Shown: positions 43,643 through 55,232, numbered from the stretch's first letter. The stretch: 64,000 nucleotides of DNA from Heliocidaris erythrogramma (GCA_025617745.1 CM046856.1:44941049-45005048), one strand, 5' to 3'. Numbers and translations are program-made. Notes: generated from the sequence alone by a model not told the origin.

Positions 43643-43860
43643 GAAGCTAATCCTAGCTAGGTACGTGGGCCGTACTTCTCAGCGGTTGGCTGATCGCATT
43701 AAACAACACGTCCCCTCGACTATTCGGAACCGTACAACCAATCAGTGCATGCAGCCCGTCCGTGCCTACAAATCTGAAATGCACGCTTAACAGACCAAAG
43801 ATAGCCAAATGCGATTCAGCGATTGGTCTCCATTTGCTGAACAATCCAGCTTGCGCACAA
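43643..43860 (-). promoter_or_regulatory. CCNY: Candidate CCNY promoter / non-coding first exon
   Basis: This region is less AT-rich than most of the window and holds a candidate splice donor (GTGAGT at 43642). An inverted CCAAT box (GATTGG on the + strand, near 43820) would lie upstream of a minus-strand start, and a second CCAAT occurs near 43737. No TATA box was chosen. A GC-richer region continues to about 44760, so the start could lie higher. This is inference from position and composition. Confidence 0.25.
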
Positions 43861-45967
43861 AGCTATATGCCGACGATCAATTCTCAATTATGTCCCAGGC
43901 CAGAAGCGCAGCGCATTTACGCTTTCTGGAAGCCGCCTACATTCAATCGCACGAACCCCTTCTGTGCAGACAAAAGGAGTTCATCCAAGCTTTGCGATTG
44001 TTCTGAAATTACGGCGTCCGGGTTCATCGAGCATCATATACATGTAGTTGATTTCGAGTAATTTGTTATATAGGCCTACCTGCGTGATAACCTGATGAGT
44101 GCAGGTCGAAAAAGCTTCGTTTTCATGTCTCTTTTTGTGCCATATAAATTAATTATACAAAACATGAAATTTATGGCTAAAAAACGGTACGGTGCGTAGA
44201 GTGGATTTCAACTCTCGAAAAAACATAGTCACTGCGCGCGCGCGCAGTGCCGATTTAACCCAACCCCATGTAATTTGAGCAGGTATTACAATTTTACATG
44301 TATCAGTACCGCAGTGGTATTCCTAATCATGATAATGCGTGCTAGTGCCACTACTAGTCATGCTAACTGTTACTGTTAGTGGACAATACTGATTGCTGGT
44401 GTGACACTGTCAAGTGTCATGACTGTCACTGACCGTCACCATGCTGACACTGTGACTAATAATAATATTACTCGTGACAAGTCTCTAGGGCTAGGCCTAC
44501 TTCGTTTTCTGTTGTTGTTAAAGTTATATGTCCAGACACATCCCCGTCCCGAATCCTACAACAGCTGCAATATTCATGTAGACAGACTGACAGAGCAGCT
44601 TGACTCGAGAGTCTAACTTCAAGAAGAAATCACACAGCTACAGCATAGCACTGCTTTTAGCAGGGTGGGAGCGCCAGTGCGGTGGAAGCCCTGCCCTACA
44701 GTAGCGGCGGCATCTGGACTGAAGTCATGATGATGCACTCCACCCCGTCCCCGATACGACTCCCGTCGATAATGTCTATTCATGCTATTCGCTTCCGTTG
44801 CGATTATTGATGTCCTACAATATTTTTAAAGCAATAAATCAAAAAATAGTAACATACATTTTAATGCATTCACAAAATATACCAATAATAGACAATTTTA
44901 CGAACTATAAAATTATAAATTACCGAAATTCCTTGGTCAACTTCAAACAAAATTCACACGCTCATCCGCAAACCATTGACCCTTGACCTCTGACGTCTGG
45001 AAATGGGAGCTGCCATTCTCTTCTAGGGTACAAATTTATCAGCATACATACATACGGTATATTGTTAAACAAGTAAACAAAATGAGTTTCAGTTTGCTAC
45101 AACTACAATACAACATATCTTTCATTGATTTTATCAAATCATCCTTAGCATTTTCTCTAACACTTCTTCAGTTTGACAAAACAGCAAAGATAAATTTGTT
45201 CACAACTGATTTTGTACTCCGTGCTTTCTGGAATAGAATGATCGTAGGCCTAATGTCTATCTTGGTTGGTTCTGCATGCTATTGCTAGCTAGCTATACCG
45301 TACCGGTACTAATTACTAGGCCTAGCTGTATATTGAGCTTAGCTAAAATAAGTGTCTACCTGTAGTGTAGACTGTACCTTCGACATTCAACTTTACAATT
45401 CTATTTGGAAAATATATCCTCAATTATTAGTAGTCTAATCAGTAATATCATCGTGCAGTACACATTGATATACTTGATTCAGCCTATTTGATGAATTCTG
45501 CTTGCCTGGACCGGACTTGACGAAAATTGTTCACAAATTTACAGACCAAGCATGCCAGCCCAAGGTTTTTCTGAATAATTCTGGGAACTTCTTCGAAGTT
45601 CGAACTCTTGAAGGTCGAAGACTTGACATGATTGAACTTGAGTTTGAAATTGAATTGAAAGAATGGAGACCTGCCGGCTGCCTGCACTGTGATTAAGAAT
45701 GATACTGCATAACAGTTAAGCCAGTTCAGCTAAGATGTGAAAGCTTCATCTGCCATGACATGTCTACAGATTTTTCATGATACTCGGTGGGTAGCTGATT
45801 CAGTGCTTAGTTTAATGGGCAATCCAATCTGTCCTTGGTAGTTGATTTGTGTGAAAGAAGAAAAATGAGAAAAACAGGATGGTGAAAGTCTGAAAGAAAT
45901 CGAACAAGGAATTCACTGTCAGTTGGGGAGCTTGCTCCCTGGAATCCAAAAGGGGTATGATGCCTTT
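43861..45967. other. Stretch upstream of CCNY
   Basis: No gene was recognised. It contains a (CG)n run near 44235-44245, the GC-richer block 44640-44780 and AT-rich sequence beyond. Several short open frames occur but none resembles a protein family. Confidence 0.35.
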
Positions 45968-46416
45968 ACCTAATACCGGCCTCTTAACGATGTTTCCAAC
46001 GACTACGGCAAAGGTTCTTCATGAAACGTAATGAAAATTCATCAGACTATTACCCAAATACTGGGGAACAAGATCCATTCCAGGTACTAACGAGCGATAA
46101 TACTTGCGCGTTCTTGTAGAAATGACGTTGCAATAGAGTCATCTCATTTTACGCATAGAGGGAGAAGTGCGTTTTAATTACCGACCCCTGCACATAGTCA
46201 ATGGCAATTTATGAAAAGAGATTATTTTAATGAAAATATGAAAAATTAACAAAAAATTGATAATAATTACGTTTTTATTCCTCACCTTGGTCTATTTTGG
46301 CTGTTCTCAACGTTGCTAGGCATTCTACGCGTAGTCCCATGGGTTGATTTGCAAGACGCGCGCTAGATGCCATGATACGCTTAATGGTCGGTATTATGAC
46401 ATGGCCGGTATTAGGT
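45968..46416. mobile_element. Element with ACCTAATACCGGCC inverted ends
   Basis: ACCTAATACCGGCC (45968-45981) and GGCCGGTATTAGGT (46403-46416) are perfect inverted repeats about 450 bp apart. No target duplication was identified. Confidence 0.65.
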
Positions 46417-46534
46417 GAAGTGATCATACATGTACCTGTTATAGAAAGCTTTTGCGACAGCCACCAAAAATGGAAAAAAAAAATATGTAGGCCTAGGGCT
46501 AGGCCTATATATAGAAGGTTTAGTTACATGTCTA

Positions 46535-46569
46535 AAATAGGAAGCTATATTATATTTAGCTTCCTATTT
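46535..46569. repeat. 13-bp-arm hairpin
   Basis: AAATAGGAAGCTA, 9-nt AT loop, TAGCTTCCTATTT. It lies just after palindromic TAGGCCTAGGGCTAGGCCTA near 46486-46506. Confidence 0.75.
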
Positions 46570-46749
46570 CAGACCTTTATAGGGTTAGGGCACTCACACA
46601 AATGCGAGGTTATCGCAGATACAGTGTAACCTCACACTTTGCACCTTCGTAACGTGATCATGAATTGCCTCTCATACTATGTGTGATATTATATACATCA
46701 CAGCAACATTACCTATTCGGCTAATTTGAAATTTCCATAGTGTATAATG

Positions 46750-46883
46750 ATTAAGTTCTTTCAAAAATTCATAACTTTGTTATTGCTTGTCCGGGTTCGT
46801 TCAAACTTTCACCATTCTGCTTCTCTGATTTTTCCTATTTCTTTCAGAGCAACTTGCCATTAAGTTTGGATTCCCCCTTAATG
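46750..46883 (-). mobile_element. Partial copy (one end) of the TTAAAGGGAAAGTCC family
   Basis: AAAAATTCATAACTTTGTTA, TTCAAACTTTCACCATTCTG and AGTTTGGATTCCCCCTTAA parallel the right half of 12543-13076. Confidence 0.65.
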
Positions 46884-46996
46884 TTAGCAAAAGTGACCTT
46901 TGAAAATTAGGCCCATAAAATTTAACTTTCGAAACGGGGCACTAAACAATTTATCGGCCTGCAATTCTGTTGGCTTGTCAAAACCGGGCAATAAAT

Positions 46997-47017
46997 GGGG
47001 GGGGGGGGGGGGGGGGG
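46997..47017. repeat. Poly-G tract (21 G)
   Basis: An uninterrupted G run followed by TGGGGTG. Confidence 0.95.
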
Positions 47018-47379
47018 TGGGGTGCGAGCTGCAGCTCCTTCACTTCACAGAGAAGACAGCAAAAAGAAATGAAAGATAAAAAACAACAAAAGCAAAGTGC
47101 AAAGTGCAATTGAACAATTTAAAATTCACTAAAATATTTATTGACTAATTAATCAATTTATTCACTAGATAATCAATTAAGCACATTCATGCCATGCTCC
47201 ATCAGGTCACCTTTTTTATCCTCTTTTTTTATTAGTCCCCACAAAAAAAACTTACTAAACATACAAATTACTGCAAAAAGGTTCAAAAATTTTGGCCATT
47301 GCACCAAACCAAGGCCTGACTGTTTAGTGAAAGCCCCCTAGAGTAGTATTTTAGGGGAAAAACAAGAAATTAGCCCAGT

Positions 47380-48265
47380 TGGTCATTAGACCACACGGAT
47401 ATTAGACCAAATTTATGGTTATTAGACTAAATGGGTGTTGACTAAAGATTATGTATCATGTGTTCTTTTTATGTGGAAATAAATGAATAAATACATGTAC
47501 ATCTATAGACCAACTGAGGTTACACTAACTGACAAATGGACCAAATGATGTGTAGAGCAAATGGGTAGGCATACATGTATTAGACCAATTGGGTTTAGAC
47601 CATTTGATGATTAGACGAAATGGCAATTAGACTAATTGATAATGGACCAAATGGCTATTAGACGAATTGCTATAGACTAAGTGGTAATTAGACGAAATGA
47701 AAATTAGACCAAATGGTAAATGGACGGTATGATGATTAGACCAATCGGTTATTAGACCAAGTGATATTAGACCGAATGATGTTAGACCAATTGGCTATCA
47801 GACCAACTCACTGTAGACCAAGTGGCAATAAACTTATATAACTGTAATGTTCAGGCTAACCTATTTGTACTATTAGACCAAATGGATATTAGACCAAGTG
47901 AACATTAGACCAAATGGTTATTAGACAAACTGAGAATTGGACAAAACAATGATTAGAAAAAATGGTAATTAGACGAAGTGATGATTAGACGATGTGAGAG
48001 TTAGACCAACTGGGTTTAGATATTGGATCAAGTGAACATTAGACGAACTGATTATTAGACCAAGTGGTGTTTAGACCAAATGGGTATTAGACCAAATGGG
48101 TTTTAGACGAATTGGCTATAGACGAAGTGGTGATTAGACAAAGTGATTAAACTGATTATTAGACCAAATGGTTATTAGACAAAATGTTGATTAGACAAAT
48201 TGGTGATGGACGAATAGACCGAATGATGTTAGACCATTTGGTTATTAGACCAAGTGGCAATATAA
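47380..48265 (+). repeat. Degenerate short-unit array built on TTAGACCAAATGG
   Basis: Several dozen units of about 15-20 bp with core TTAGAC(C/G/A)AA(A/G/T)TG and a variable linker (GATT, GTTA, GGTT, GTGA). Variation concentrates at two positions of the core while TTAGAC and TG stay fixed. One gap near 47440-47495 and another near 47825-47870 lack units. No open reading frame follows the period. Confidence 0.85.
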
Positions 48266-48300
48266 TAACTTACATCGGTGCATTATATGCAAGCAATCAG

Positions 48301-48548
48301 TTTTGACAATTTGTGGTCGACATGTTATGACATTTCTGGTACAAATGGAAATTTTTACATTTGTATATAGGCGATATGTTTTTACATTTGTGGTTAAACC
48401 AATTTTTACATTTGTGGGCGATTTTTATTACATTTGTGATTATTTTTACACTTGTGGTTGACATGTTATGACATTTGTGGTTATTTTGACATTTGCGGGT
48501 GCAATGTTTTTACATTTGTGGTTGATTTTTAGTTTTTTACATTTGTGG
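48301..48548 (+). repeat. Degenerate array built on TTTTTACATTTGTGG
   Basis: About ten units such as TTTTGACAATTTGTGGTCGA, ATGACATTTCTGG, TTTTTACATTTGTGGG and TATTTTGACATTTGCGGG. It starts within 40 bp of the end of the preceding array. Confidence 0.75.
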
Positions 48549-49959
48549 GCTCTACAGGGTGTGAGTGCCGGACCTTGAACCCTAACCCGTCTTTAGGGGC
48601 AAATTTTAAGAAAAAGAGTACTCATGTTTAAGGATTTCGCGCAATACATAGACTCTTTTCTATGACTTTATGACAAATCGCAGATTAAAACCATCTTGGT
48701 TTTATTTGTGCTCCTTAACACAATTTTCTTTACATTTTTATTTATATATTTTTAAAACGGTTTATTGATAGAAATCATTCACAGCCAGAATTTTTTGTTC
48801 CAATCATTGAAGACGTAAAATACATGTACGTACAATGCATAATTGATAAAAATGCATCAATAAGTTAAAGTACATTTTTACAAATTTAATTTCCGGTATT
48901 AGGTTTATCATGATAGAGGTGCATGTCGTAGGCCTAAGGTACTTCCACATGCATCTTCATCAGGGTATTAGAAAGGCCTATATTCACCGGTTATAAAAAA
49001 AATTCCAGCAAGTGATGGCATTGTAAGCAGAGAAGGTGAAGGGAGAGAGACTGATAGGGAGAGAGAGAGGGAGGCAAGGAGATAAATAGAAGAGATATAG
49101 GAAGATGGGAGGTTAGGTGGGTAGTAAATATGGAGTTTAGGAAATAAATTACAGCCGTATGAACTTTTTACAACATAATTTTAGAGTTCTTTTTTCAAAT
49201 CTCAAGAAATGGATTGAAAAAATACACGAGGCACAGGATTTCGGGATACCACCATTGTTTAAGGATTTTGTTGAAAATGTGAACCCATGTTTAGGGATTT
49301 TTTTGTAGAGTACAGGACCTATGTTTAGGTATTCCTTGTGAAAAAGCGACCCGTTTTGGTGGCACATCCCTGTATAGCGTATATAATTCACATCAGTCGG
49401 GTTCAAAATCAAGATTTGCATTCATTTATTAGCTGTGCGTAGCTTTAGGACCCTTTCAATTGTTCGCCCCAATTTTCTCAACGATTCAACTTCAGAATAT
49501 TGTAGAACCAAGGTAGATAAAAGAAATTCACATAAACCACTGAATTAAAGGAAGTTTAGCCACTGAAAATAAATTGCGTAGCTTTAGGGTCCCCCATCAT
49601 ACATATGGGAATTTCAAATTGGGTGAATAGGTAATGTCACTATGATATAGATCCTACTAGTTGCGGACAACTCCCCCGTTTGCTCCAACACACAAAATGA
49701 CTGAAATGTCATATCTTTTTCAAAACATATTAGAGTCTACTCAGTAGGAACTTTTTCTTTCACCAGGACCCAAAACAATATACTATCTCCAATATATTTT
49801 GGGTACTGCCCCGAGGGTAGCAGTGCTTCAGAGAAAAACACATGTTAATGATATTTTTGTATGTACGACAAACGGGAGAATGGTCTGCAAGTATACATGT
49901 CACAATCGACTCACCAAATTGCCAATTTGAGATTTGCATAGTCATAGATGTAGTAATCT
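48549..49959. other. Non-coding stretch upstream of the zinc-finger gene
   Basis: No gene was recognised. It contains a GA-rich segment near 49025-49115. Promoter elements or 5' non-coding exons of the zinc-finger gene could be here but none could be assigned. Confidence 0.35.
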
Positions 49960-50087
49960 CACGTTTCAAACATCCTTAACTCGCTTATTCCATGTCCGAT
50001 TTCTTTCAAACTTTCACCATCCTGTTTTTCTTATTTTTCTGCTTTCACAGAAATCATCTTATTACCAAGATTGGATTGCCCTCTAAT
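49960..50087 (-). mobile_element. Partial copy of the TTAAAGGGAAAGTCC family
   Basis: TTTCTTTCAAACTTTCACCA, TTTTTCTGCTTTCACAG and ATTGGATTGCCCTCTAATG resemble the right end of 12543-13076. Confidence 0.6.
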
Positions 50088-50522
50088 GACTGTTATACAC
50101 ACATGTTGTATGTCCAGACAGATGATTTCAAACAGCAACTGAACAATTTTGCATGCAATATTTCAAGAATCTTTCAAACCTAGATGTTAGGATTCTAGGA
50201 AATATTATGGCAAATTCTGTGATGCTTAGTTCCATTTGATGCATGTATTTATTAAATCCATTGGCCAACATGACAGCAATATTCTTGGACACACAACCCC
50301 CTGTCATACCGGTATTTAGAAAATAGATTATAGATCTAGATATACAATATTGATTTATAGATTCTAGGGCAAAAGCCTAACAGACAGAGTAACAAAGGTA
50401 AATTGGCAGTCATGTATAAACAATTGATGTCTCTAATTTTTATATCGTTACATTGAAGATGCAATTATAAAATTTTGGAAATGGTTTAACTCCCTTAATT
50501 TGTTTGTCATGTATTTCTACAG

Positions 50523-52634
50523 ACAAATGTCACATGTAAAATGGACAGCACCCAGCAGGACAAGTCTGACCCAGCTCCACAGACCAGCTCATCTTTAGGT
50601 GTATCTGGACATCAAAGGTCACAGAGGTCAAAAAGTAGTGATGATCTAGCCTTGACTAGACCACCTCTTGAAAGAGGTACCCAACTTGTTAATTATGGCT
50701 CCCAGAGCCACATGATGGCCGAAGCAAAGGAAGCAGATGAATCTGAAATTCCACAGGACTTGTCCAAGCATGGCAGCCTTATATCCAGAGAGCCCTCCTC
50801 AGAGAGCACTGGGAATACGGACATGCAGCTTGTCGTCTTGGATGACGATGATGACGATGACATTGAAGATGATGTCGGAGATGAATTTATGCAAACTGAA
50901 TCTTTGGACAGCCCTGGAGATGCAGCAGTAAATGCTGCAGGTTCTGAAAACAGCAGTCCAGGGTTTCTTCTGAAATGTAGTATGTGTGACCGTGTATTCT
51001 CCAGCCAACAGCGACTCATGCTTCATATCAACAAACACATGGGAGCTAAGCCTTATGCATGCCCCCAGTGCCCTGCTAACTTCAACTCACGAGCATCCTT
51101 TCAGAGGCACAGGCGATCCCACAAGAATTCCATGGCAAATATTCAGACTCATACCTGTACCCTTTGTCATGCTCAATTCTCTGATGTTCAACATTTAACA
51201 GAGCACTTGAAGATTCACACAGAGAAAAGGAGAAGTTGCCCGCATTGTGGAATTTTTATTGGTGGATCTCGTAGCATGCAAAAGCACATCAGCATAGAGC
51301 ATCCTGCTATGGTGAAGACTTATAAGAAGCACAGACCCCCAAACATACCTGTCAGAGTTGAACTTCCATCAGAAAACCCAGACCCATTACCGTCAACATC
51401 GCATGAAGGAGATAAGCCTGTGAGTTGTAGACGTTGTGGAAGGCAGTTCCAAACAAACAGAGCATTGCAAGGCCACATGAAAGGTCACAGTCGACTCTAT
51501 CAGTGGAATCCGCGAAGATGCAAATGTGGGGTTCTGTTAGCTGATGAAGCAGAGTACCAAAGACACCTGAAGAACTCATGTTGCACAGCTATTTCTAATT
51601 TGGATTTGTTGTCACCACCGGTAGATTCACCTGGAAGTCTTTCTCCGGTCTCGCCAAACAGTGCTGCACATTTGATGGCCCTCTCTGCTCAGAGACAAGT
51701 TAACGCCAGAAGCAGAAGTCTAGACTCCTTCTTGAGGAACCCTCCCGTACCTTTTACTTTGGTCAACAAGTATCCTGCAAGTGCAGAGGGCACTTTGGTT
51801 GAGTTCCCACCCTCCCTTGCAGCGAGATCTGTAGGATCAACACATTCCCTGGGGAGTCTTCATTATGAAAGTAGCCCTGTGGGCAAAGAGACACCCAGCA
51901 GTCAAAGCACTTCTGAGCAAAGAAGCCAGAGTCCTGTGAACAGAATCACTATCAAAACTGAAGCAGAAGAGGAAGAATGGAGTGAAGTTGTGAATATTGT
52001 GCAAGTCCATAGTAACACAACAACCTCAGAGGAACCATCAGGTGATGGCGATTGTGTCCAGGAACAGCAGTCTCGCTATACTTTCAATAGAGAAGAAGAA
52101 ATAACTAACAGGGAAAGGGCTGAACAAGTTGCTGGTTCCATTACAAATAACAGACCTATTGAAAGAGATGATCAACAAAGGAAAGTTCACCCTGTGAGCT
52201 TAACTGGAGCAGAGGCATCATCATCTAGTGGAACGGTGCCTGTAGATAGACCAGCACAGCCTGTCATTTCTCCAAGATTCTCTATACCTCAGGGAAATGG
52301 TCCTAGAAGGGGATCCGACTCGGTTCCATCTGTAGGGAGAATGAGCAGCGAGTCACCAAACATGCAGATATCCTCCTCCCAGTCCAGTCACCCCCCTACT
52401 AACCCTTTGGTCAATCCAACCTTGTTAGGGGAAAGAGAACAGGAGGGGTTACCATGGCGATGTTCCTTCTGTGGTATCACATTTGAAGACAGTTTAATGT
52501 ATGTCATACACAAGGGATGTCATGAACCTGGTTCTAGATTCCGGTGTAGTATGTGTGGAGAACAGTGTGCTGATAAGGTTACTTTTATGCTGCATTTTGT
52601 TAGAGGGCAGCACACGAAGCCAACTCATGTTTAG
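50523..52634 (+). CDS. C2H2 zinc-finger transcription factor with Ikaros/Hunchback-type C-terminal finger pair
   Basis: The acceptor ATTTCTACAG ends at 50522. The first in-frame ATG is at 50541 (AAAATGG context), giving 697 residues; the six codons before it are also open, so upstream coding is possible. PQDLS at 71-75 is a PxDLS CtBP-binding motif, and an Asp run lies at 101-107. C2H2 fingers lie at C146-H166, C174-H194, C206-H226, C233-H254 and C296-H316, with an atypical CxC finger at C327-C348. A long Ser/Pro linker contains IKTE (471-474), a SUMO consensus. At the end, C641-H661 and C669-H691, with MYVIHKGCH and CSMCGEQC, match the dimerisation fingers of Ikaros and Hunchback. It is likely a nuclear repressor; targets are unknown. 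The N-terminal fingers do not look like canonical Ikaros fingers, so orthology is open. Confidence 0.92.
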   Translation, partial: TNVTCKMDSTQQDKSDPAPQTSSSLGVSGHQRSQRSKSSDDLALTRPPLERGTQLVNYGSQSHMMAEAKEADESEIPQDLSKHGSLISREPSSESTGNTDMQLVVLDDDDDDDIEDDVGDEFMQTESLDSPGDAAVNAAGSENSSPGFLLKCSMCDRVFSSQQRLMLHINKHMGAKPYACPQCPANFNSRASFQRHRRSHKNSMANIQTHTCTLCHAQFSDVQHLTEHLKIHTEKRRSCPHCGIFIGGSRSMQKHISIEHPAMVKTYKKHRPPNIPVRVELPSENPDPLPSTSHEGDKPVSCRRCGRQFQTNRALQGHMKGHSRLYQWNPRRCKCGVLLADEAEYQRHLKNSCCTAISNLDLLSPPVDSPGSLSPVSPNSAAHLMALSAQRQVNARSRSLDSFLRNPPVPFTLVNKYPASAEGTLVEFPPSLAARSVGSTHSLGSLHYESSPVGKETPSSQSTSEQRSQSPVNRITIKTEAEEEEWSEVVNIVQVHSNTTTSEEPSGDGDCVQEQQSRYTFNREEEITNRERAEQVAGSITNNRPIERDDQQRKVHPVSLTGAEASSSSGTVPVDRPAQPVISPRFSIPQGNGPRRGSDSVPSVGRMSSESPNMQISSSQSSHPPTNPLVNPTLLGEREQEGLPWRCSFCGITFEDSLMYVIHKGCHEPGSRFRCSMCGEQCADKVTFMLHFVRGQHTKPTHV

Positions 52635-52660
52635 CTTGAAATTAAATTACTTGCTTGAAG

Positions 52661-53206
52661 TTAAAGGGAAAGTCCACCCTGATTACAAGTTGGGTTTAAA
52701 AGAAGCAGAAAATTTAAAGAAACGGATCAGTGAAGGTTTGGGCAAAATACAATAAGCAATAAGAAAGATATGAATTTTTAAAGTTGTAATCAATCAAACA
52801 CAAATTGGCAACTCTATGACGTATCTTGCGAGCTCTTCTCCCATTTGCCTTGTACTCCAAAAATCATTAATTTCCTTTTATTTCTAAAGAAAATATACAA
52901 ACATACATGTACATGCACTTATAATTATTGCTCATATGTTTCTACACAAAATCAGTGTGTAACAAATCTATTTATCGGAAACTATTAAAGAAAATGAAAA
53001 TTTATTAAATTTTCTGTACTGAGCCAATGAAAGAGGAGCTCGCAAGATTCGTCACAGAGTTGCCAATTTGTGATTGATTGATTACAAATTCATAACTTTC
53101 TTATTTCTAATCGAATTATGCTCAAATTTTTACCAATCCGTTTCTCTCATTTTTCTGCTTTTATTTCAAATCATCAACTAGATACCAGGGTGGACTTCCC
53201 CTTTAA
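52661..53206. mobile_element. TTAAAGGGAAAGTCC inverted-repeat element, copy 2, in the zinc-finger 3'UTR
   Basis: The left TTAAAGGGAAAGTCCACCCT and right AGGGTGGACTTCCCCTTTAA ends are inverted; the subterminal TTGTAATCAATCAAACACAA is mirrored by TTGTGATTGATTGATTAC. It begins 26 bp after the stop codon, so the transcript probably contains all or part of it. Confidence 0.85.
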
Positions 53207-53712
53207 AGATCTTTAGCATGGATTCCATTGTACTGTGTTTGGCAGCTTACTGGTTGTTGAAATTTCAAGGGTCAAGAAATAGATTTCCCTAAATTTATCA
53301 TTTTCTGATACACTTTTCAGGTTAAAACACAGTCTCTGACAGGTTCTCTCCAGAAACTTCCCTTCATTTGCATATCAGAGATTTAGTGGTGAATAGGGCC
53401 ATGTGATAAAAAGTTTCAGCTGCAATGAGAAACTCGTTTAATTATTCACCAAATCCATGCCCATGACCAATACCTATATAAAAAATTCATAAAAATTGTT
53501 CAACTAAATAAATCTGAGAAGATGAAATACATGTATATGCTTAGAAACATAATTCTGCCCATGTATTGAACATGTACATGTACATGTGTAAAAGAAGCAG
53601 TGTGACAGAAATTGTGGACACTCTAACTGTACATGTACTGTCTTTGAATTTAGAGAACTGCTAAATACATGTACGTATGTGCTTATGTGAGTAATATGTA
53701 GTATTAACGTCA

Positions 53713-54025
53713 TAGGCCCTGAACTCCCGTTTAACTTAAACCATGGTCTAAATGTGTGGTTTAAATATGGGCAGCCAAATGTGACACAAATCTTTTAACA
53801 GTAGATATTCAATTTATCAGTATTTTTGGTCCTCAGAATTTTAAAAACTGTCTGGGAATGATAAGTACAATAGTTTTCTTGACCATTAAAACATGAGAAC
53901 CAGAGTCCAGTAAACATAAGGAACATACAGTGTAAACAAAGTTTTGACATTTTTGGCTACCCATAGTTAAACCACAGATTTAAACTATGGTTTAAGATAA
54001 ACCGGGGTTCAGAATACGGGCCATA
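53713..54025. mobile_element. MITE with TAGGCCCTGAACTCC-type inverted ends
   Basis: TAGGCCCTGAACTCCCGTTT and its diverged inverse AACCGGGGTTCAGAATACGG-GCCATA bound the element. Inside, TTAAACCATGGTCTAAAT mirrors ATTTAAACTATGGTTTAAG. Confidence 0.7.
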
Positions 54026-54347
54026 GGACTTATTTATACCTGTATGATGTCAAAAGATTTGTACAGGTTAGAAGTACAGTGGAAGAAACTGGTCTAATCT
54101 TAGATGCAACAGGATGTACATTCATTCATAATGAACATTGCAATGCGGAATATGAGATATTTAGAATACAGGATTCAGATTTTGAATTATATATTGATGA
54201 GATGACAATATTCTGCCTCTGTACAGTGTCCAACACTTTGTTGTATAAGTGTGTGTGAATGTAGCTAGCATTTGGTGAAGTGAAATTTTAGTGGTCATAA
54301 ATGTATTCCTACATTGGTAAATGAATCCCAAGGTGATTATCAATTAA

Positions 54348-54818
54348 GGCCGAGTCATATCGCTTTGTAAACCGGTCCTCGATCGAGGCTATCGATTCCC
54401 TGTGCTGTTTTGGCGAAACCGGTGCATCAGTGAAATTTATGTAAATGATATAATACAAAGAAAAGAAGTAGTGAGCGCGAATTTCGTGAGGTGATGTTGG
54501 GGGATGCAAATTTAACTGCTAGTGAAAATAACGCCACTTGATTCTAATTTGCGCCCCGAGAAAGAGAAGCCTGAAAAAACAGAATCTCAGATCGCAATAA
54601 TCACCTTATTTCATTCATCTTATGTGCGAGCACTTAGTATGTACATTTTAAATGTAAGTCTTTGTGACCAACATACCGCAATTAAAAATAGCAAATCAAA
54701 TGGACGTGCTAAACCTTATGTAAAATATTCTTGGTCCATCATTTTATTGGTGCACCGGTGTTCGACCAGAGCAAAGCCGTCGATCCCCAATTTACAAAAT
54801 AACCGGTATGACTCGGCC
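54348..54818. mobile_element. Element with GGCCGAGTCATA inverted ends
   Basis: GGCCGAGTCATA at 54348 and TATGACTCGGCC ending 54818 are exact inverted repeats. ACCGGT words lie close to both ends. There is no convincing coding sequence. Confidence 0.7.
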
Positions 54819-55090
54819 ATATTATCAATGATGTATCAACTAATGTGGTAAACTGACAAATCTAAGAATGTGATGAGCATGCACAAGTCACTGTAAATAA
54901 TTGTTTACAAGTGCTCTTGTAATGCCATTAAAGGCCAGTAATTGAGTACAAGTCACACTAGTCAGGATATGATTCTTCTACTTTTTTTTTTGTATAACCT
55001 AGGCAACATTTGAGAGTCCATTTCGTTAAAATTTAAATGTTAGAACTGTTATGATACATGTACTAGAGAGGAAAACAAAAATGTGATGGC

Positions 55091-55232
55091 CAGGGCCCAG
55101 TTTCATAAAACTTGTCATCAAGGACAAGTTGCAAAAAACTGTTATAAGCTACTGAAATCCTTGCATCTGATTGGCTGAGAGCAAATTTGTCGGTAAAAAT
55201 CACCGACAAGACACTTCATGAAACGCTCCCCA
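55091..55232. mobile_element. CAGGGCCC-GTTTCAT MITE, copy 2
   Basis: It starts CAGGGCCCAGTTTCATAAAA and ends TTCATGAAACGCTCCCCAG. Its interior matches 29954-30105, as noted there. Confidence 0.75.

Noticed and set aside
43653..44061. Coding exons in the GC-richer region upstream of CCNY
   Set aside because: Frames of 63-99 codons exist on both strands but overlap one another and match no family known to me; promoter or non-coding exon is the simpler reading.
47380..48548. CRISPR array
   Set aside because: Units are only 15-20 bp, degenerate, and without unique spacers of constant length; the context is an intron-bearing animal genome.
50693..51579. Several open frames on both strands within the zinc-finger exon
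   Set aside because: They are frame shadows of the 697-residue coding region.
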